From Kitagawia praeruptora (taxonomy: Eukaryota; Streptophyta; Magnoliopsida; Apiales; Apiaceae), in NCBI GenBank assembly GCA_037693485.1, contig CM075345.1:80473001-80537000 (forward strand): 64,000 bases of DNA, in the 5' to 3' direction. Within the stretch, counting starts at the first letter, position 1, and the number at the start of each line of letters is the position of its first letter. Below the pieces are notes generated by a model. It was not told the origin of the DNA. It worked only from the letters and a program-made list of their open reading frames with translations, and did not search any database. Of the stretch, positions 1 to 10,900 are shown piece after piece. The translations under genes and the position numbers were made by a program.

Positions 1-690
1 CCGTTATCTGTCACATGGATTTGGGGAATTCCGTACCTGCAAATAACATTTTCCCAAAAGAACTGGGCAACTTGTTTGGTGGTTATCTTGGCCAAAGGTT
101 TAGCCTCAATCCACTTGGTGAAATAGTCGATAGCCACTATCAGAAACTTTCTTTGTGCAGAAGCCATAGGGAAAGGACCAAGTATGTCCATCCCCTACAT
201 CGCAAACGGAATAGGAGAGTTAAATGAAGTTAACATCTCAGGCGGCTGCCTTACAATTGGAGCGTGCTTTTGGCATCTGTCACACTTCTTAACATAATTC
301 TGCGCATCGGCCAACATCTCTGGCCAATAGAATCCTAGTCGTGTGATCTTATGAGCTAGGGCTCTGCCCCCCAAGTGTTGCCCACAGATCCCTTCATGAA
401 CTTCTTCCAATGCTTCTTTTGCCTTTTGGGGCCTCAAACACTTCAAGTATGGGATAACAAATGATCTCTTATAAAGGATGCCTTCGATCAAGGCATATCT
501 CAATGCTCTTACTGACAGATTTCGTGCCTCCAGGGCATTGTCAGGGAGCCATCCAGTTTCGAGGTGAGCTTTGATAGGATCAATCCAGCAACCTCCCACA
601 TCAATCGGTGCTATCAACTTAGAGTTGATGGTCAGGGCCTTCAAGACTTGGAAGTAAACACTCCCTGCATAGTTCTCGATTTCAGAAGAA
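1..690 (-). pseudogene. Tat-like integrase, N-terminal part
   Basis: The zinc-binding HHCC domain is seen as HEGICGQHLGGRALAHK...CDRCQKHA (about 405-260). One nonsense codon (TAG where related integrases have Trp, near 195) is followed by GMDILGPFP, YFTKWIEAKPLAKIT and YGIPQIHVTDN, holding the first two catalytic Asp residues of the DDE core. The window starts before the catalytic Glu. The plus-strand ORFs overlapping this region are shadows. Confidence 0.82.
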
Positions 691-1500
691 GCGAATTTAG
701 ACAAGGCATCAGCCTTAACGTTCTCTTCTCTCAGAATGTGCTCAAAATAGCACTCCTCAAACTGAGTCATAACAGCTTTCACGATTCTCAGGTATTTCGC
801 CATAGTCTCATCCTTGGCCTCAAATTCGCCATTCACTTGCGAGACTACCAGTCTTGAGTCTCCACACACTTTAAGGTTCTTGACCCTCATGACTCTGGCT
901 AAGCCTACCCAGCTATCAATGCCTCATACTCAGCTTCATTGTTGGTAGTAGGAAAATCCAACTTCAAAGCGTACTCAACTGTGAACCCATCGGGGCTTTG
1001 CAAAACCAAACCTGCACCACTAGATTTTGTTTTTGATGCTCCATCAAAATAGAGCACCCAATAGTCCTTCTGATCTGCTACAATTTCTTCATCTTTATCT
1101 CTACTTTCAGGGGTGGTTACTATCTCCTACCCCCCGACTTCTTGGTTGTTAATGGTGCATTCAACCACGAAGTCAACCAATGCCTGAGCCTTAATGGCTG
1201 TCCGTGGCTTATACTTGATATCAAATTCTCCAAGCTCTATGGCCCATTTGATTAGCCTTCCAATGGCCTTTGGGCTATGCAATATGTTCCTCAGGACTTC
1301 AATTTTGTGCGACTGGAAGTATGGTCATAGCTTCCTCGAGGCCGTCACCAAAGCCAATGCAAACTTCTCTATGGTTGAGTAATTCAACTCAGCCCCATGC
1401 AAAACCTTTGCTCACATAATAAATAGCTTTCTAAATCTTTTTCTCTTCTCGAACAAGAACAGCACTCAATGCTTGCTCAGATACCGCCAGGTATAAGTAG
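690..1500 (-). pseudogene. Tat-like RNase H plus second archaeal-type RNase H (aRNH)
   Basis: The first RNase H begins in the tail of the RT frame (LYLYLAVSEQALSAVLVREE) and decays through several stops between 1430 and 1100. A second domain follows: YFDGASKTKSSGAGLVL (near 1060), TNNEAEYEALIAG (near 950-915), then in the open segment starting at 890 GDSRLVVSQVNGEFEAKDET and REENVKADALSKFAS. D-x-G-x-S...NNEAEYEAL...DSxLV...N..AD.L is the catalytic pattern of the extra RNase H characteristic of Tat elements. Confidence 0.8.
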
Positions 1501-2396
1501 AGAGTTTCCCCAGGGCTTGGTTTGGCCAACAACGGGGCCTCAGCCATGTATTTCTTCAACTGCTCAAAGGCCTCTTGGCTTTCTGTAGTCCACTCAAAAT
1601 TTCTCACTTTCTTTAAGGCCTGAAAGAAAGGCAAGCACTTATCACCAGACTTGGAGATGAATCTCCCTAGGGCCGCAACTCGGCCAGTTAGCTTCTGTAC
1701 ATCTCGTATGGAGCGGGGTGGTTCCATGTCCAATATCGCTTTGATCTTGTCAGGGTTGGCCTCTATGCCTCTCTTCGAAACCATCAAACCCAAAAACTTT
1801 CCTGATCCAACCCCAAAAGCACACTTGGCTGGATTCAACATCATCTTGTGGTGCCTCAGCACTTCGAATGCCTCTCTGAGGTGTTTAATGTGGTCTGCCT
1901 TGAAAAGGCTCTTGACTAACATATCATCAACATAGACCTCCATGGTTTTTCCAATCAGATGGGCGAATATCTTATTCACCAGTCGTTGGTAAGTAGCGCC
2001 TGCATTTTTTAGACCAAAAGCCATAACAAGATAACAGAAAACACCAAAGTCAGTTATGAAAGATACCTTTGGGATATCATCCTTGTGCCTCTTAATCTGA
2101 TTGTATCCGCTGAACCCATCCATGAAGCTCAACATCTCATGTCCAACAGTGGCATCTCTCAACATGTCTATCCTCGGGAGGGGAAAACAATCTTTTGGAC
2201 ATGCATCATTCAAATCAGTGAAATCTATACACATCCTCCACTTTTCATTCGCCTTCTTGACCATCACAGTGTTAGCCAACCATTCAGGGAACTGAATCTC
2301 TTCAATAAAACCAGCTACCAATAGCTTGTCAACTTCTTGCTTAATGGCATCTTGCCTCTCAGGAGCAAAATTCCTCTTCTTTTGTTTTATTGTCTT
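1431..2396 (-). pseudogene. Tat-like reverse transcriptase
   Basis: RT domain of pol. Visible motifs in order: FPEWLANTVMVKKANEKWRM, CIDFTDLNDACPKD, FPLPRIDML, DGFSGYNQI (catalytic Asp), MAFGLKNAGATYQRLV, and the active site YVDDMLVKS (near 1935), followed by the thumb FLGLMVSKRGIEANP. The open stretch 2321-1431 covers about 297 residues and ends at a stop entering RNase H. This is the best preserved domain of the element; it cannot act alone because neighbouring domains are broken. Confidence 0.88.
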
Positions 2397-3235
2397 TCAT
2401 TCAGGATCAACATTCAACCTGTGAGTTATGAGTTGGGGATCAATCCCTGGCATGTCAGCAGCAGTCCAAGCAAACACATCACTGTTTTCTTGCAAGAAAG
2501 TCGTCAACTTGCCCTTCAAGGGTTCCTTCAGCGAAGCCCCTATATAAGTAACTTTTTCAGGATCGCTCGGCTCTAGAGGTATGGGCACCAAGTCCTCTGC
2601 TGGCTTCCTTCGATGTTCATCATCATCACAGACATCCATCTCTTCAATCGGGAGTACCTGCCCCCCGACTCCATCAGCTCTTAAAGCAGATACATAACAA
2701 CTCCTTGCCATCTTCTGGTCGCCCTTCTGTTCTCCAACTCCATTTCGGGTTGGAAACTTAATCTTCATATGATAAGTAGAGGTAACAACCTTGAACGCAT
2801 GAAGCCCAGTACTTCCCAGGATTGCGTTATAAGTCGAAGATGCCTTGATCACCAGAAAATTCAGCATCTGAGTAGTCTCCTTAGGTTCTTGCCCAATTGT
2901 CATGGGTAACTGAATAGTCCCTTCAACTTTGGACTCCACTCCATTGAATCCATAAATTGGCATGTTGGTTGGGGTCAACTGAGAGTCGGTGTACCCCATC
3001 TTTACAAACGCATCATGAAACAGGATATTAACTTAGGCCCCATTGTCTATCAAGACTCGCTTCACTTCTAAGTTCCCAATCACAGGGGTTATGACCAACG
3101 GGTCGTCATGGGGGAACTTCACCCCTTCAAGATCAAAATCATCAAAACCGATTGCAATTTCAGTTCTAGCACGCTTCGGGGCCTCTCCTATAATGTGCAT
3201 CACTTCTCTGGCATAGGCCTTTCATGAATTTCGAG
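2397..3235 (-). pseudogene. Tat-like aspartic protease
   Basis: Retropepsin domain of the pol polyprotein. Just upstream of the open segment 2999-2397 the frame reads VLIDNGA followed by a stop and then VNILF: the catalytic D-N-G-A box with one nonsense mutation near 3034. The segment NAILGSTGLHAF (near 2830-2795) is the conserved ILG motif of the C-terminal half of the protease. The downstream part links to RT. The nonsense codon next to the active site makes this copy non-functional. Confidence 0.8.
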
Positions 3236-3239
3236 TTGT

Positions 3240-4974
3240 ACCGGCCGCTGTCGGGCCTCCCTAGATCATGTTGATAACTGGCCCTCGGGGCTGTGTGTTA
3301 CGATCACGATCATAATCCCTTCTATCTTTGTCTCTCCTATCGTAGTCCCTTCTTTGGGTTCCACGATCTTCACCCTTTGTAAATTTATTCAACTTTCCTT
3401 TGCGGATAAAGAACTCAATCTCATCCTTCAACTGCCTACAATCATCTGTATCATGCCCCACATCTCGGTGGAACCTACAGTACTATTCCTTGTCTCTCTT
3501 TGCGGGATCACCCCTGAGTGGCTTCGGCCATCGAAAGTCCTTATCCTTCTCAATCTCTAGCTGAATTTGACTCATAGGAGCATTCAACCTTGCATAGTCA
3601 GAAAACCTTGGTCCAAGATTCTTTTTTGGTGCTGATTCAGAATCTTTGCTAGTACGGGGATACTTGTCCCTAGCATCATACTCCTGATCCTGCTTTCTCT
3701 TCTTTGTATCATTGTTACCTCGGCCATTGCTTACTGTGGCCTCCTTCTTTATACTATCCTCAGCCTTGATATACTTGTCAGCCCTTCGCTGGAGCTCAGC
3801 CATATTCTTGGGAGGATGCTTCGCCAACGACCTTTTAAAGTATAGGTCGGTGGTGCCATGCTCCAAGGCTACCATTGCCACCTTATTTTCCAGATCAGTG
3901 ATGTTCAAAGTCTCCTTGATGAACCTCTTAAGGTAGTCTCTCAGATTTTCGTTCTTCCCTTGTACCACATACATAAGGGATGCAGAACTTTTCTCATGAA
4001 CTCTTCCGCTGATAAACTGACTAACGAAAGCAGCACTTAACTCCTTAAAGGAGCCAATTGAGTTTGCAGGCAGCCGGCTATAGCATCTTTGAGCCATGCA
4101 GTGCATTTGAGAATGTCCTAACGTGGTTTGCGGGATCACCCGTTCCATCATAAGCATTAATTGTTGGCATATTGAACTTCTTTGAGATATGAGCATTCAT
4201 CACCTCTTCAGTAAACGGGGTGTGGGATCATCAGGATCCCCAAGTGGCATCAGATCCTTGGGGTTGCTCTTGGGGGTTTCCATCCTTGTTGTTCTTCCAG
4301 TTGGGGCATCAGCCCTTCTCTACCTTCCTGAAGACCTCTCCAGATCTATAAAGGGAATCGGTCCTGATGTTGGAGGAGGTTGAGTCTGATTTAACCTAGC
4401 TTGTTCTCTTGCAATATCGTCCTTCAACCTTAAGATCTCGGCCTCATGAGCCCTGATCCTCCCAGCGGCTGTCAAAGGAGGTCCGTCATGGACGGTTTGT
4501 GTTCTTTTTCTTGGTTCTCTGCTAGCACGTCGCCTCCTCGGGGCTTCATCACGATCATCCTCATCAGATGATGAATCATCAGTATAGGGGCCAGAGTAGT
4601 CAACATACTCTCGATCTCGGATCTGCAAGGCGTGGCCACTAGGTCCAGCTCCTTGAGTAGGAGGGTAGTTAGGCAGCCCCATACATTGGGTTGGTGTTCA
4701 CGGGGAGATCCGTAGTATGGATCTGGAACCCATGTGGGGGGTTGTTAGGATCGACAACTAAGGGAGAAACCACCACCTGAAGAGGATTGGTCCCTTGATT
4801 TGTGTGGATGATCGGAGGTAACGTACTCTCAACATGGGAAGTTGTCCCTAGAGGTTGAGAAACTTGATGTTGAACAATTGCCCCGGTCGTCTGGGGCGCC
4901 GGATCCGTAGTGGGCGGTGCAGAACTAAGTGGCAGAGGCTCGGTAATTGTTGGTGTCCTTCGTATTTGAACCAT
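3240..4974 (-). pseudogene. gag: Tat-like gag, frameshifted
   Basis: Capsid/nucleocapsid polyprotein remnant. The ATG at 4974 lies 15 nt past the primer site. Reading blocks are 4974-4669 (Pro/Thr-rich N-terminus), 4682-4320 (acidic and Arg-rich, with a helical stretch ending HEAEILRLKDDIAREQARL), 4196-3483 (core gag domain, with FVSQFISG and LRDYLKRFIKE typical of Retrotrans_gag) and 3461-3261 (GHDTDDCRQLKDEIEFFI, the knuckle-like C-terminal motif of Tat gags). The blocks are in different frames or separated by stops, so the gene is broken. Family assignment is firm from these motifs. Confidence 0.82.
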
Positions 4975-4988
4975 GGTTGATGTCTTTG

Positions 4989-5005
4989 TCCCACAGACGG
5001 CGCCA
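4989..5005 (-). other. Primer binding site, Tat-like element
   Basis: Minus strand TGGCGCCGTCTGTGGGA, starting 2 nt inside the LTR edge. This is the primer-site sequence commonly seen in Tat-type elements (I recall it as tRNA-Arg type, not checked). It fixes the element's orientation. Confidence 0.8.
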
Positions 5006-5007
5006 AA

Positions 5008-5524
5008 TGTTATGGAATAAAAACTAGGTTATTAGATTGCGGCTAGGGTTTGCTGTATTTAATGCTAGGGTGCGTGAGCTTCGTGATTTAATGGCTGCTC
5101 TCATGCTCGTGGCTGAATCTACCTTCACAAGATGCCTACGTACTTTGATGTGTATCAAAGATCAAGCCAAAAACGTAGTTCTGAGATGAGGGGTTAGACC
5201 CTTTATATAGGCTGAGAAGCCTTAGAATTACGGTAGGAGTCAGAGACTTGGTGGGCAAGTCTTCCTTGAGGAAGGTTCTAAACTCCTTCCTTGTAGGAAT
5301 CATTTTCCATGTTGAAATAGGTATCTTGGAGGCTAAGTCAGGCAAGAGTAATATCCTTGTTTGACTCTTATTTGCTGAGCTGTTTATTACCCTTAATATC
5401 TATTACAAAATTAATATTATAAATAGGGTTTGGGCCCATCTGGTGGGCCCCACGTTTGGACCATTCGAGGTCGAATTAATGCCACATTAAATGTGTCTCT
5501 AGGGCTTACTTTTATCCCATATCA
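5008..5524 (-). repeat. 5' LTR of the Tat-like element
   Basis: 517-bp LTR bounded by TG...CA with short inverted ends: TGTTATGG at 5008-5015 and CCATATCA at 5517-5524. The inner edge lies 2 bp from the primer binding site and the outer edge meets pararetroviral sequence. Only one LTR is in the window, so its borders are inferred from these signals and from the point where similarity to the second pararetrovirus copy (near 25335) resumes. Confidence 0.8.
5201..5210 (-). promoter_or_regulatory. TATA box of the Tat-like LTR
   Basis: Minus strand reads CCTATATAAAGGG here, a strong plant TATA element placed inside the LTR upstream of the primer site, as expected for the U3/R promoter. Transcription would run leftwards into gag. 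Confidence 0.55.
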
Positions 5525-5548
5525 CCATTAATATATCAAGAGAATAAT

Positions 5549-7148
5549 ATGAAACAATCAATATTATTAGGAAATAATTTCTTAGATCATTTTAAAACTC
5601 AAGTAGTAACTTTAGATACTTTAAGTTTACAAACTCCATGTAACAAATGGATAGTATTAAAAAGAATATTACCAGTAGGTATAAAAAGGATAAATAACCT
5701 AATGATTGATAGAAATAATAATTTGCAAGAACTAATAACTAAATATAAGGAATTACTAAAACCAAATTTTGGAGAAAATCCAGTACAATTATGGGATAAA
5801 GAAAAAATATATGCTGAAATAAAACTAATAAACCCTAATGACATAATAAGATCTAAGCCTATTAGATATAGCCCAACTGATCAAAAAGAATTTGAGACTC
5901 CAATAAATGAATTATTAGAGATGAAAATTATACAAGAAAGTAAAAGTCCACATAGTAGTCCTGCTTTTTTAGTAAGAAAACATAGTGAACAAAAAAGAGT
6001 TAAGACTCGGATGGTAATAGGTTATAGAGAATTAAATAAGAAAACTGTATTTGATGGATACTTTTTACCATATAAAAGAAATCTTATTAATATTCTTGGA
6101 AATAACAAATGGTTTAGTAAATTTGATTGTAAAAGTGGATTTTGGAAAATAAAATTAACAAAAGAATCAAGATGCATGTTTAACAGCTTTTAGTGCACCT
6201 CAAGGTCACTACGAGTGGATGGTACTTCCTTTTGGATTTAAAAATGCCCCACAAATATTTCAAAGAAGGATGGATCAAGTATTTAGGAAATTAAAAGACT
6301 TCTGTATAGTATATGTATATGATATATTAATATATTGTGAAACTCTAGAAGATCATATAAAACATTTAGATCAATTTATAGAAATTGTAAAACAACACGG
6401 AATATTACTTTCTGAAAAGAAATCAGAACTATTTAAGAATAAAATAGAATATTTAGGATATATTATTGATAAAGAAGGAGTACAGTTACAAAATCATATA
6501 GTATCAAAAATACAAAATTTTAAAGAAAAATTAGAGAATAAGAAAGAAGTTCAACAATTTTTAGGAATAATTAATTATGCAGCAGATTATATAAAAGATT
6601 TACCACAATTAAGAAAACCTTTACAAGAATTAACAAAAAATAAAAAACCTTTTCAATGGATGGAAGAACATGATGAAGCAGTTAAAACCATTAAGGAAAA
6701 GGTGAAAATTTTACCAAAGCATAGAATACCCATAGAAACTGATCAATTAGAATTATTTACTGATGCTAGTGATATAGGATGGGGAGCGGTCCTCATAGCT
6801 TATGAACAAAATGATATTGATAAAGAAAAACCTCTTATCTGTGGATATGCAGGAGGAACATGGAAACCTAATGAAATGAATTACCATATAAATGAAAAAG
6901 AATTATTAGCAGTAAAATTTGGAATAAAGAAATTTCATTATCATTTGTTACCAGTAAAGTTCATAGTTAGAACTGATAATACTCAGGTAAAGGCATTTAT
7001 TACTAATAAAATTGATTTATTACCAGAATTAAATAAAAGAAGAAAATGGCAGTCATTCTTTTTTTGTTATGATTTTATTGTTAAAAATATATCTGGTACT
7101 AAAAATGTTCTAGCTGATTTTCTTAGCAGGTACAAAGATGGCAAATAA
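5549..7148 (+). pseudogene. EPRV copy A reverse transcriptase-RNase H
   Basis: Caulimovirid RT-RNase H. Block 1 (5549-6193) has SSPAFLVRKHSEQ, YRELNKKTVFDGYFLPY and SKFDCKSGFW. A frame change near 6190 leads to block 2 (6219-7148) with LPFGFKNAPQIFQRRMD, then RNase H motifs ELFTDASDIGWGAVL, NEKELLAV, RTDN and LADFLSRY. The RT active site reads YVYD (near 6313-6324) where copy B keeps YVDD, so a catalytic Asp is lost as well as the frame. The ORF end overlaps the next ORF by 11 bases, a compact viral arrangement. Confidence 0.88.
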
Positions 7149-7913
7149 TAATTTTGAAGAATATATTAGAGATGTTACAACTGCTATCACTAAAAACCAT
7201 GAAACTATTGCTTATTCGCATAAGGAGATAGATGCCAAGGTACAAGAAAATAAACATCTCTTGGAATCCTTGAATGAGGCTATAAAAAACCGAATGAAAA
7301 CCCTGCAAAGCCCTACTACAAAACCTCAATCCTTTATATCCAAACTTGCAACTATACCATCTTCATCAAACACATCCCAAATAGCACCAATAATATCATC
7401 TGAAATAACTATGAGTGATAAGCTTAAATATCCTTCTGAAGTGTTGACAGCTTATGAAAAAATCATGAAATTTTATGATTATAAAAAGAGCATGAATATC
7501 TTGAGAAGCTTAAAACTTAGTAAATATCCCAGATATTTATGTTCTGGGCTAGCAAATCCAGATGTGGTAGAAAAACTATTTACATATGGATTTATTGACA
7601 AAATAATTGTAGATGAAACCCTGTATAGTATTTCCAAATTACCATCACTTATGGTTGAATCTGTTAAAGCCATGATAGCATCCTACGGAAATGGAACTTA
7701 TGGAATACAAATATTTGACGCATCTACAGACTTAACAGGGAAACCTATAGTAATTTGTCAATTATTCAGGATGGGAAAGAAAGAAATACAAGGTTATTAT
7801 GCTGATTTAACCCTACCACCACCTTGTACCCTTGCAAATTTCCAGGACTGGTTATGCATGAAACGTGCAATTGGTTTATCTACTTTGAAAGGTAAAATTG
7901 ATGATATGATAAG
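7138..7913 (+). pseudogene. EPRV copy A transactivator-like ORF, 5' part
   Basis: The ORF starts at the ATG at 7138, overlapping the end of RT-RNase H, and is cut at codon ~258 by the chromovirus at 7914. Its position as last ORF before the pregenomic promoter and its size (about 350 codons when followed in copy B) match the inclusion-body/translational transactivator of TAV-bearing caulimovirid genera. Visible features: N-terminal charged helical segment (about residues 20-60), Ser/Thr/Pro linker (60-100), then a globular region with KYPRYLCSGLANPDVVEKLF and LPPPCTLANFQDWLCMK. The assignment rests mainly on position; I recognise no catalytic motif. Confidence 0.62.
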
Positions 7914-10900
7914 TCTAGCAGCCCCAAATCCGGGGTCAGGGATTTGGTCGTCACGCGGAAATTCTCATTAACAATTCACCTGTTTAACAACATTAATCCA
8001 TCTGTAATCATTGAATAACTGAAATACATCATTGAGACCCCAACTACCAAGCATCTTACAGGTTATAGGGCTAGAAACAAGAACTAAAGTCTTTACATTA
8101 CTCACATCATTACATCCGTTGAATCAAATTACACCGTGTCTTACAAATCTTATCCCGCTAGTATAGCTTCGTTGAGAAGTATACCAGCAACTAGTTTTAC
8201 CCTATACAGTGTGATATATATTACACAATAATAAACCTACATGTAACTTACTCCAGCTATAGATGTTCTGGATCATGTCGTCTCCATAGGGGTACCTTGT
8301 ATGCTTCTTCCGGGCTATGCAGATTATGCCTCATTCGTCTACCACTTTCTGAAAGACTAATATATAAAACAACAAACAAGTATGAGCGACAGAATTGCTC
8401 AGCAAGTGGTTACTTAGAGTTCACAAAATCTCCCATCATATACATGGGGTTTTCATAATACCACAGATACTTAATATCAACCATGAAATATCTGTACCCA
8501 AAAATCTCAATAGGGAAAGTATAATGATTAAAATAATCATTAAATGAACAAGATAAGTTCATAATCACATTAATAACCTTTTCATCAAAATATCTGCTAT
8601 TAAAAGAAGATAAGCAGAAAATCAATATATGTATATCATCTTTCATAATATATCTGTAATCTTTATCAAGTGTGAGATGAACAAGTTTTCAATATGATTT
8701 GAATGATAAGGAAAATCAATATCATCTTTTGAAATCAACCTTTACTTTGAAATGAACAAGTTCCAGTGTATTATAAAAGGATGAGGTTCAAAGTAGACCA
8801 ATATAACCTTTTCGACCCTGCCAACACTTACCAGTCACCCAGCCCGTAGCTTTCCGATGGGGTGCTCTCGATAATGTTGCAGAAAATATCCAAATTGGAT
8901 GATGAACTAATACTGGAGTATCTCGCGCCAGATATCACAACCTTACGATGATCAGTCATAAGTTGTGCATCTCCAAATTTTGTTTCTCTACATGTAGATG
9001 GAAGAACTAACGGATTTACTTGTCTACCGCCCTCTTCATCTCCCGCCAACGATTGGGCATAGTCGGGACCGGCGCAACTCGGACCCCTTTTAATAATGAT
9101 GGACCGTCCCACGGCCTCTTACACGATTATCAGTGATGGACTGATTCACAGCCTCATACACACATACTCCTAGTTCGAGTAAAATCCATGACTCTGAAAC
9201 GTAAAGTTCGTCCTCCTTTTCCCCGAGTAATAACTCGTTGATACAACTCCACCAAGTAGTTGTATCTAATTGGAAAGGAAAATTTACCAATAATTCCCGA
9301 GTAGTAGCTCGTTAATGGATTAACACTTTTTACAGCAATCCTACTCCTCGAGTGTTGAGGAAGTAGCCAGAGTCCCCTGACTCATAATAACTGAGCTCAA
9401 AATAAGCTCTCGACATTTTTCGTGACTCAGAAGTCAGGTAAAATAGAATTTCTCAAATAGGGTTTCCCAGTTTTGAAGGAAAGCGACGCCATTGCAGGCT
9501 AGGAGTTGATTTAAGATCATCAGGGAAACCTTAAAATACTTTTGGAAAATCGCTGTTAAGCAACATAGATTAGGTGCTCAACGTTATTTAGGGAAAACCT
9601 AGAAGATCGAAAGTATTCAAGATACTTTTACCATATCTCAGAGATATACTTCATGATTACTGAATTAAAATATGCTTTTAAGTAATCTGAGTTATTCACT
9701 ATATTCTTGAAAGTATTAATTAAATATTCCAATAATATTTATTAACTCATATCTGCATAAACAATATTTTTAAATAAAATAATCACAACTAAATCTTGAA
9801 ATGAATATTCAAAATAATAGTCATCAATTAAATAGCCCTTAATAATAATGATAAAGTATTTAAATGAATATCCAAAATAATATTCATTAACTTTAAATGA
9901 ATATTCGAAATAATGTTCGTCAAATAAACAACTCTTATAATAAGGAAAACTTTAAATGAATATTTATAATAATATTCATTATGTAAATAGTCATCTAAAG
10001 ATAACTAGAAACCTTTAAATGAAAATCCGAATTAAGATTCATTTAAATAAATAACTCACGTATGATTATGAAATCATAATTTAAATAAATATTTGAAACG
10101 ATATTTTCCATTTAATTATAATCCTCGAATATTATTTACTAAATAAATAATACTCAGAAAATAATTGTAATACGTATACGATATACCGCCTCGCGGTTCG
10201 TAACAAATTAGTCGAAACATATGCCCTACACTAAGGGCTATCATAAACCCGAGTTATAGCTACTAGATCACCTCTAGTCTATAAGTCGTCTAATTAAAAA
10301 TCACACTTCAAGTATGACATATATTAAGTCAAAACAACTATGCATATACCTTGCATTGTATATCGTAAAATATTCAATAATACTCTTAATGAAATAATAT
10401 TTGATTAATATTCCTCAAGTGAGATAATACTCAAATAACAATCCTCGAATCTTTACCAAGTAATAAATACTTTTTGAAATTATAATAATGATACTAATAA
10501 CATTCCTCAGAATACATAGCACTTTGCCGCTGGGATCCCTCCGGGTTTCCACGACTATTCATATGTATCAAAATACCGACTCCCGATTTAGAGTCGAACA
10601 CAATAAGTATGCTCTTATACTTAGAGCTACAAGATACACTGGTTCATAATAACTCATCTCAAACTTATATGTGAATCAGAAGGCCAACTTTATATATATG
10701 GAATTATAAGCAATTATCGCAAAACTGTATAACTCTATACATGGAAAAATAGGAATATAGAACCAATACTACAAAGTATGGTTTAGAACACTTGCCTGGT
10801 ACTCGAGATATGATAGGGCTCGTGACGATGCCGGTCCATCTAGACAGAGTCAAATAAAAACATACCGTTAATCCCCTGGATAACCATTCTTAACTCAAGG

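Larger units (their letters stand above)
1..5524 (-). mobile_element. Tat-lineage Ty3/gypsy retrotransposon, truncated by window edge
   Basis: Minus-strand LTR retrotransposon reading from the LTR at 5008-5524 leftwards through gag, protease, reverse transcriptase, RNase H, a second (archaeal-type) RNase H and integrase; the window ends inside the integrase core, so the 3' LTR is not visible. The gag-PR-RT-RH-aRNH-INT order, the second RNase H and a primer site of the TGGCGCCGTCTGTGGGA type fit the Tat clade (Ogre/Retand relatives). Frames carry stops, so the copy is inactive. It abuts pararetrovirus sequence at 5525 and was probably inserted into it; the second target-site copy is outside the window. 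Confidence 0.88.

Noticed and set aside
8410..9290. Small minus-strand genes in the 3' LTR (78, 94, 66 codons)
   Set aside because: They recur in the partner LTR only because the LTRs are copies; no recognised domain and no coupling to element genes.
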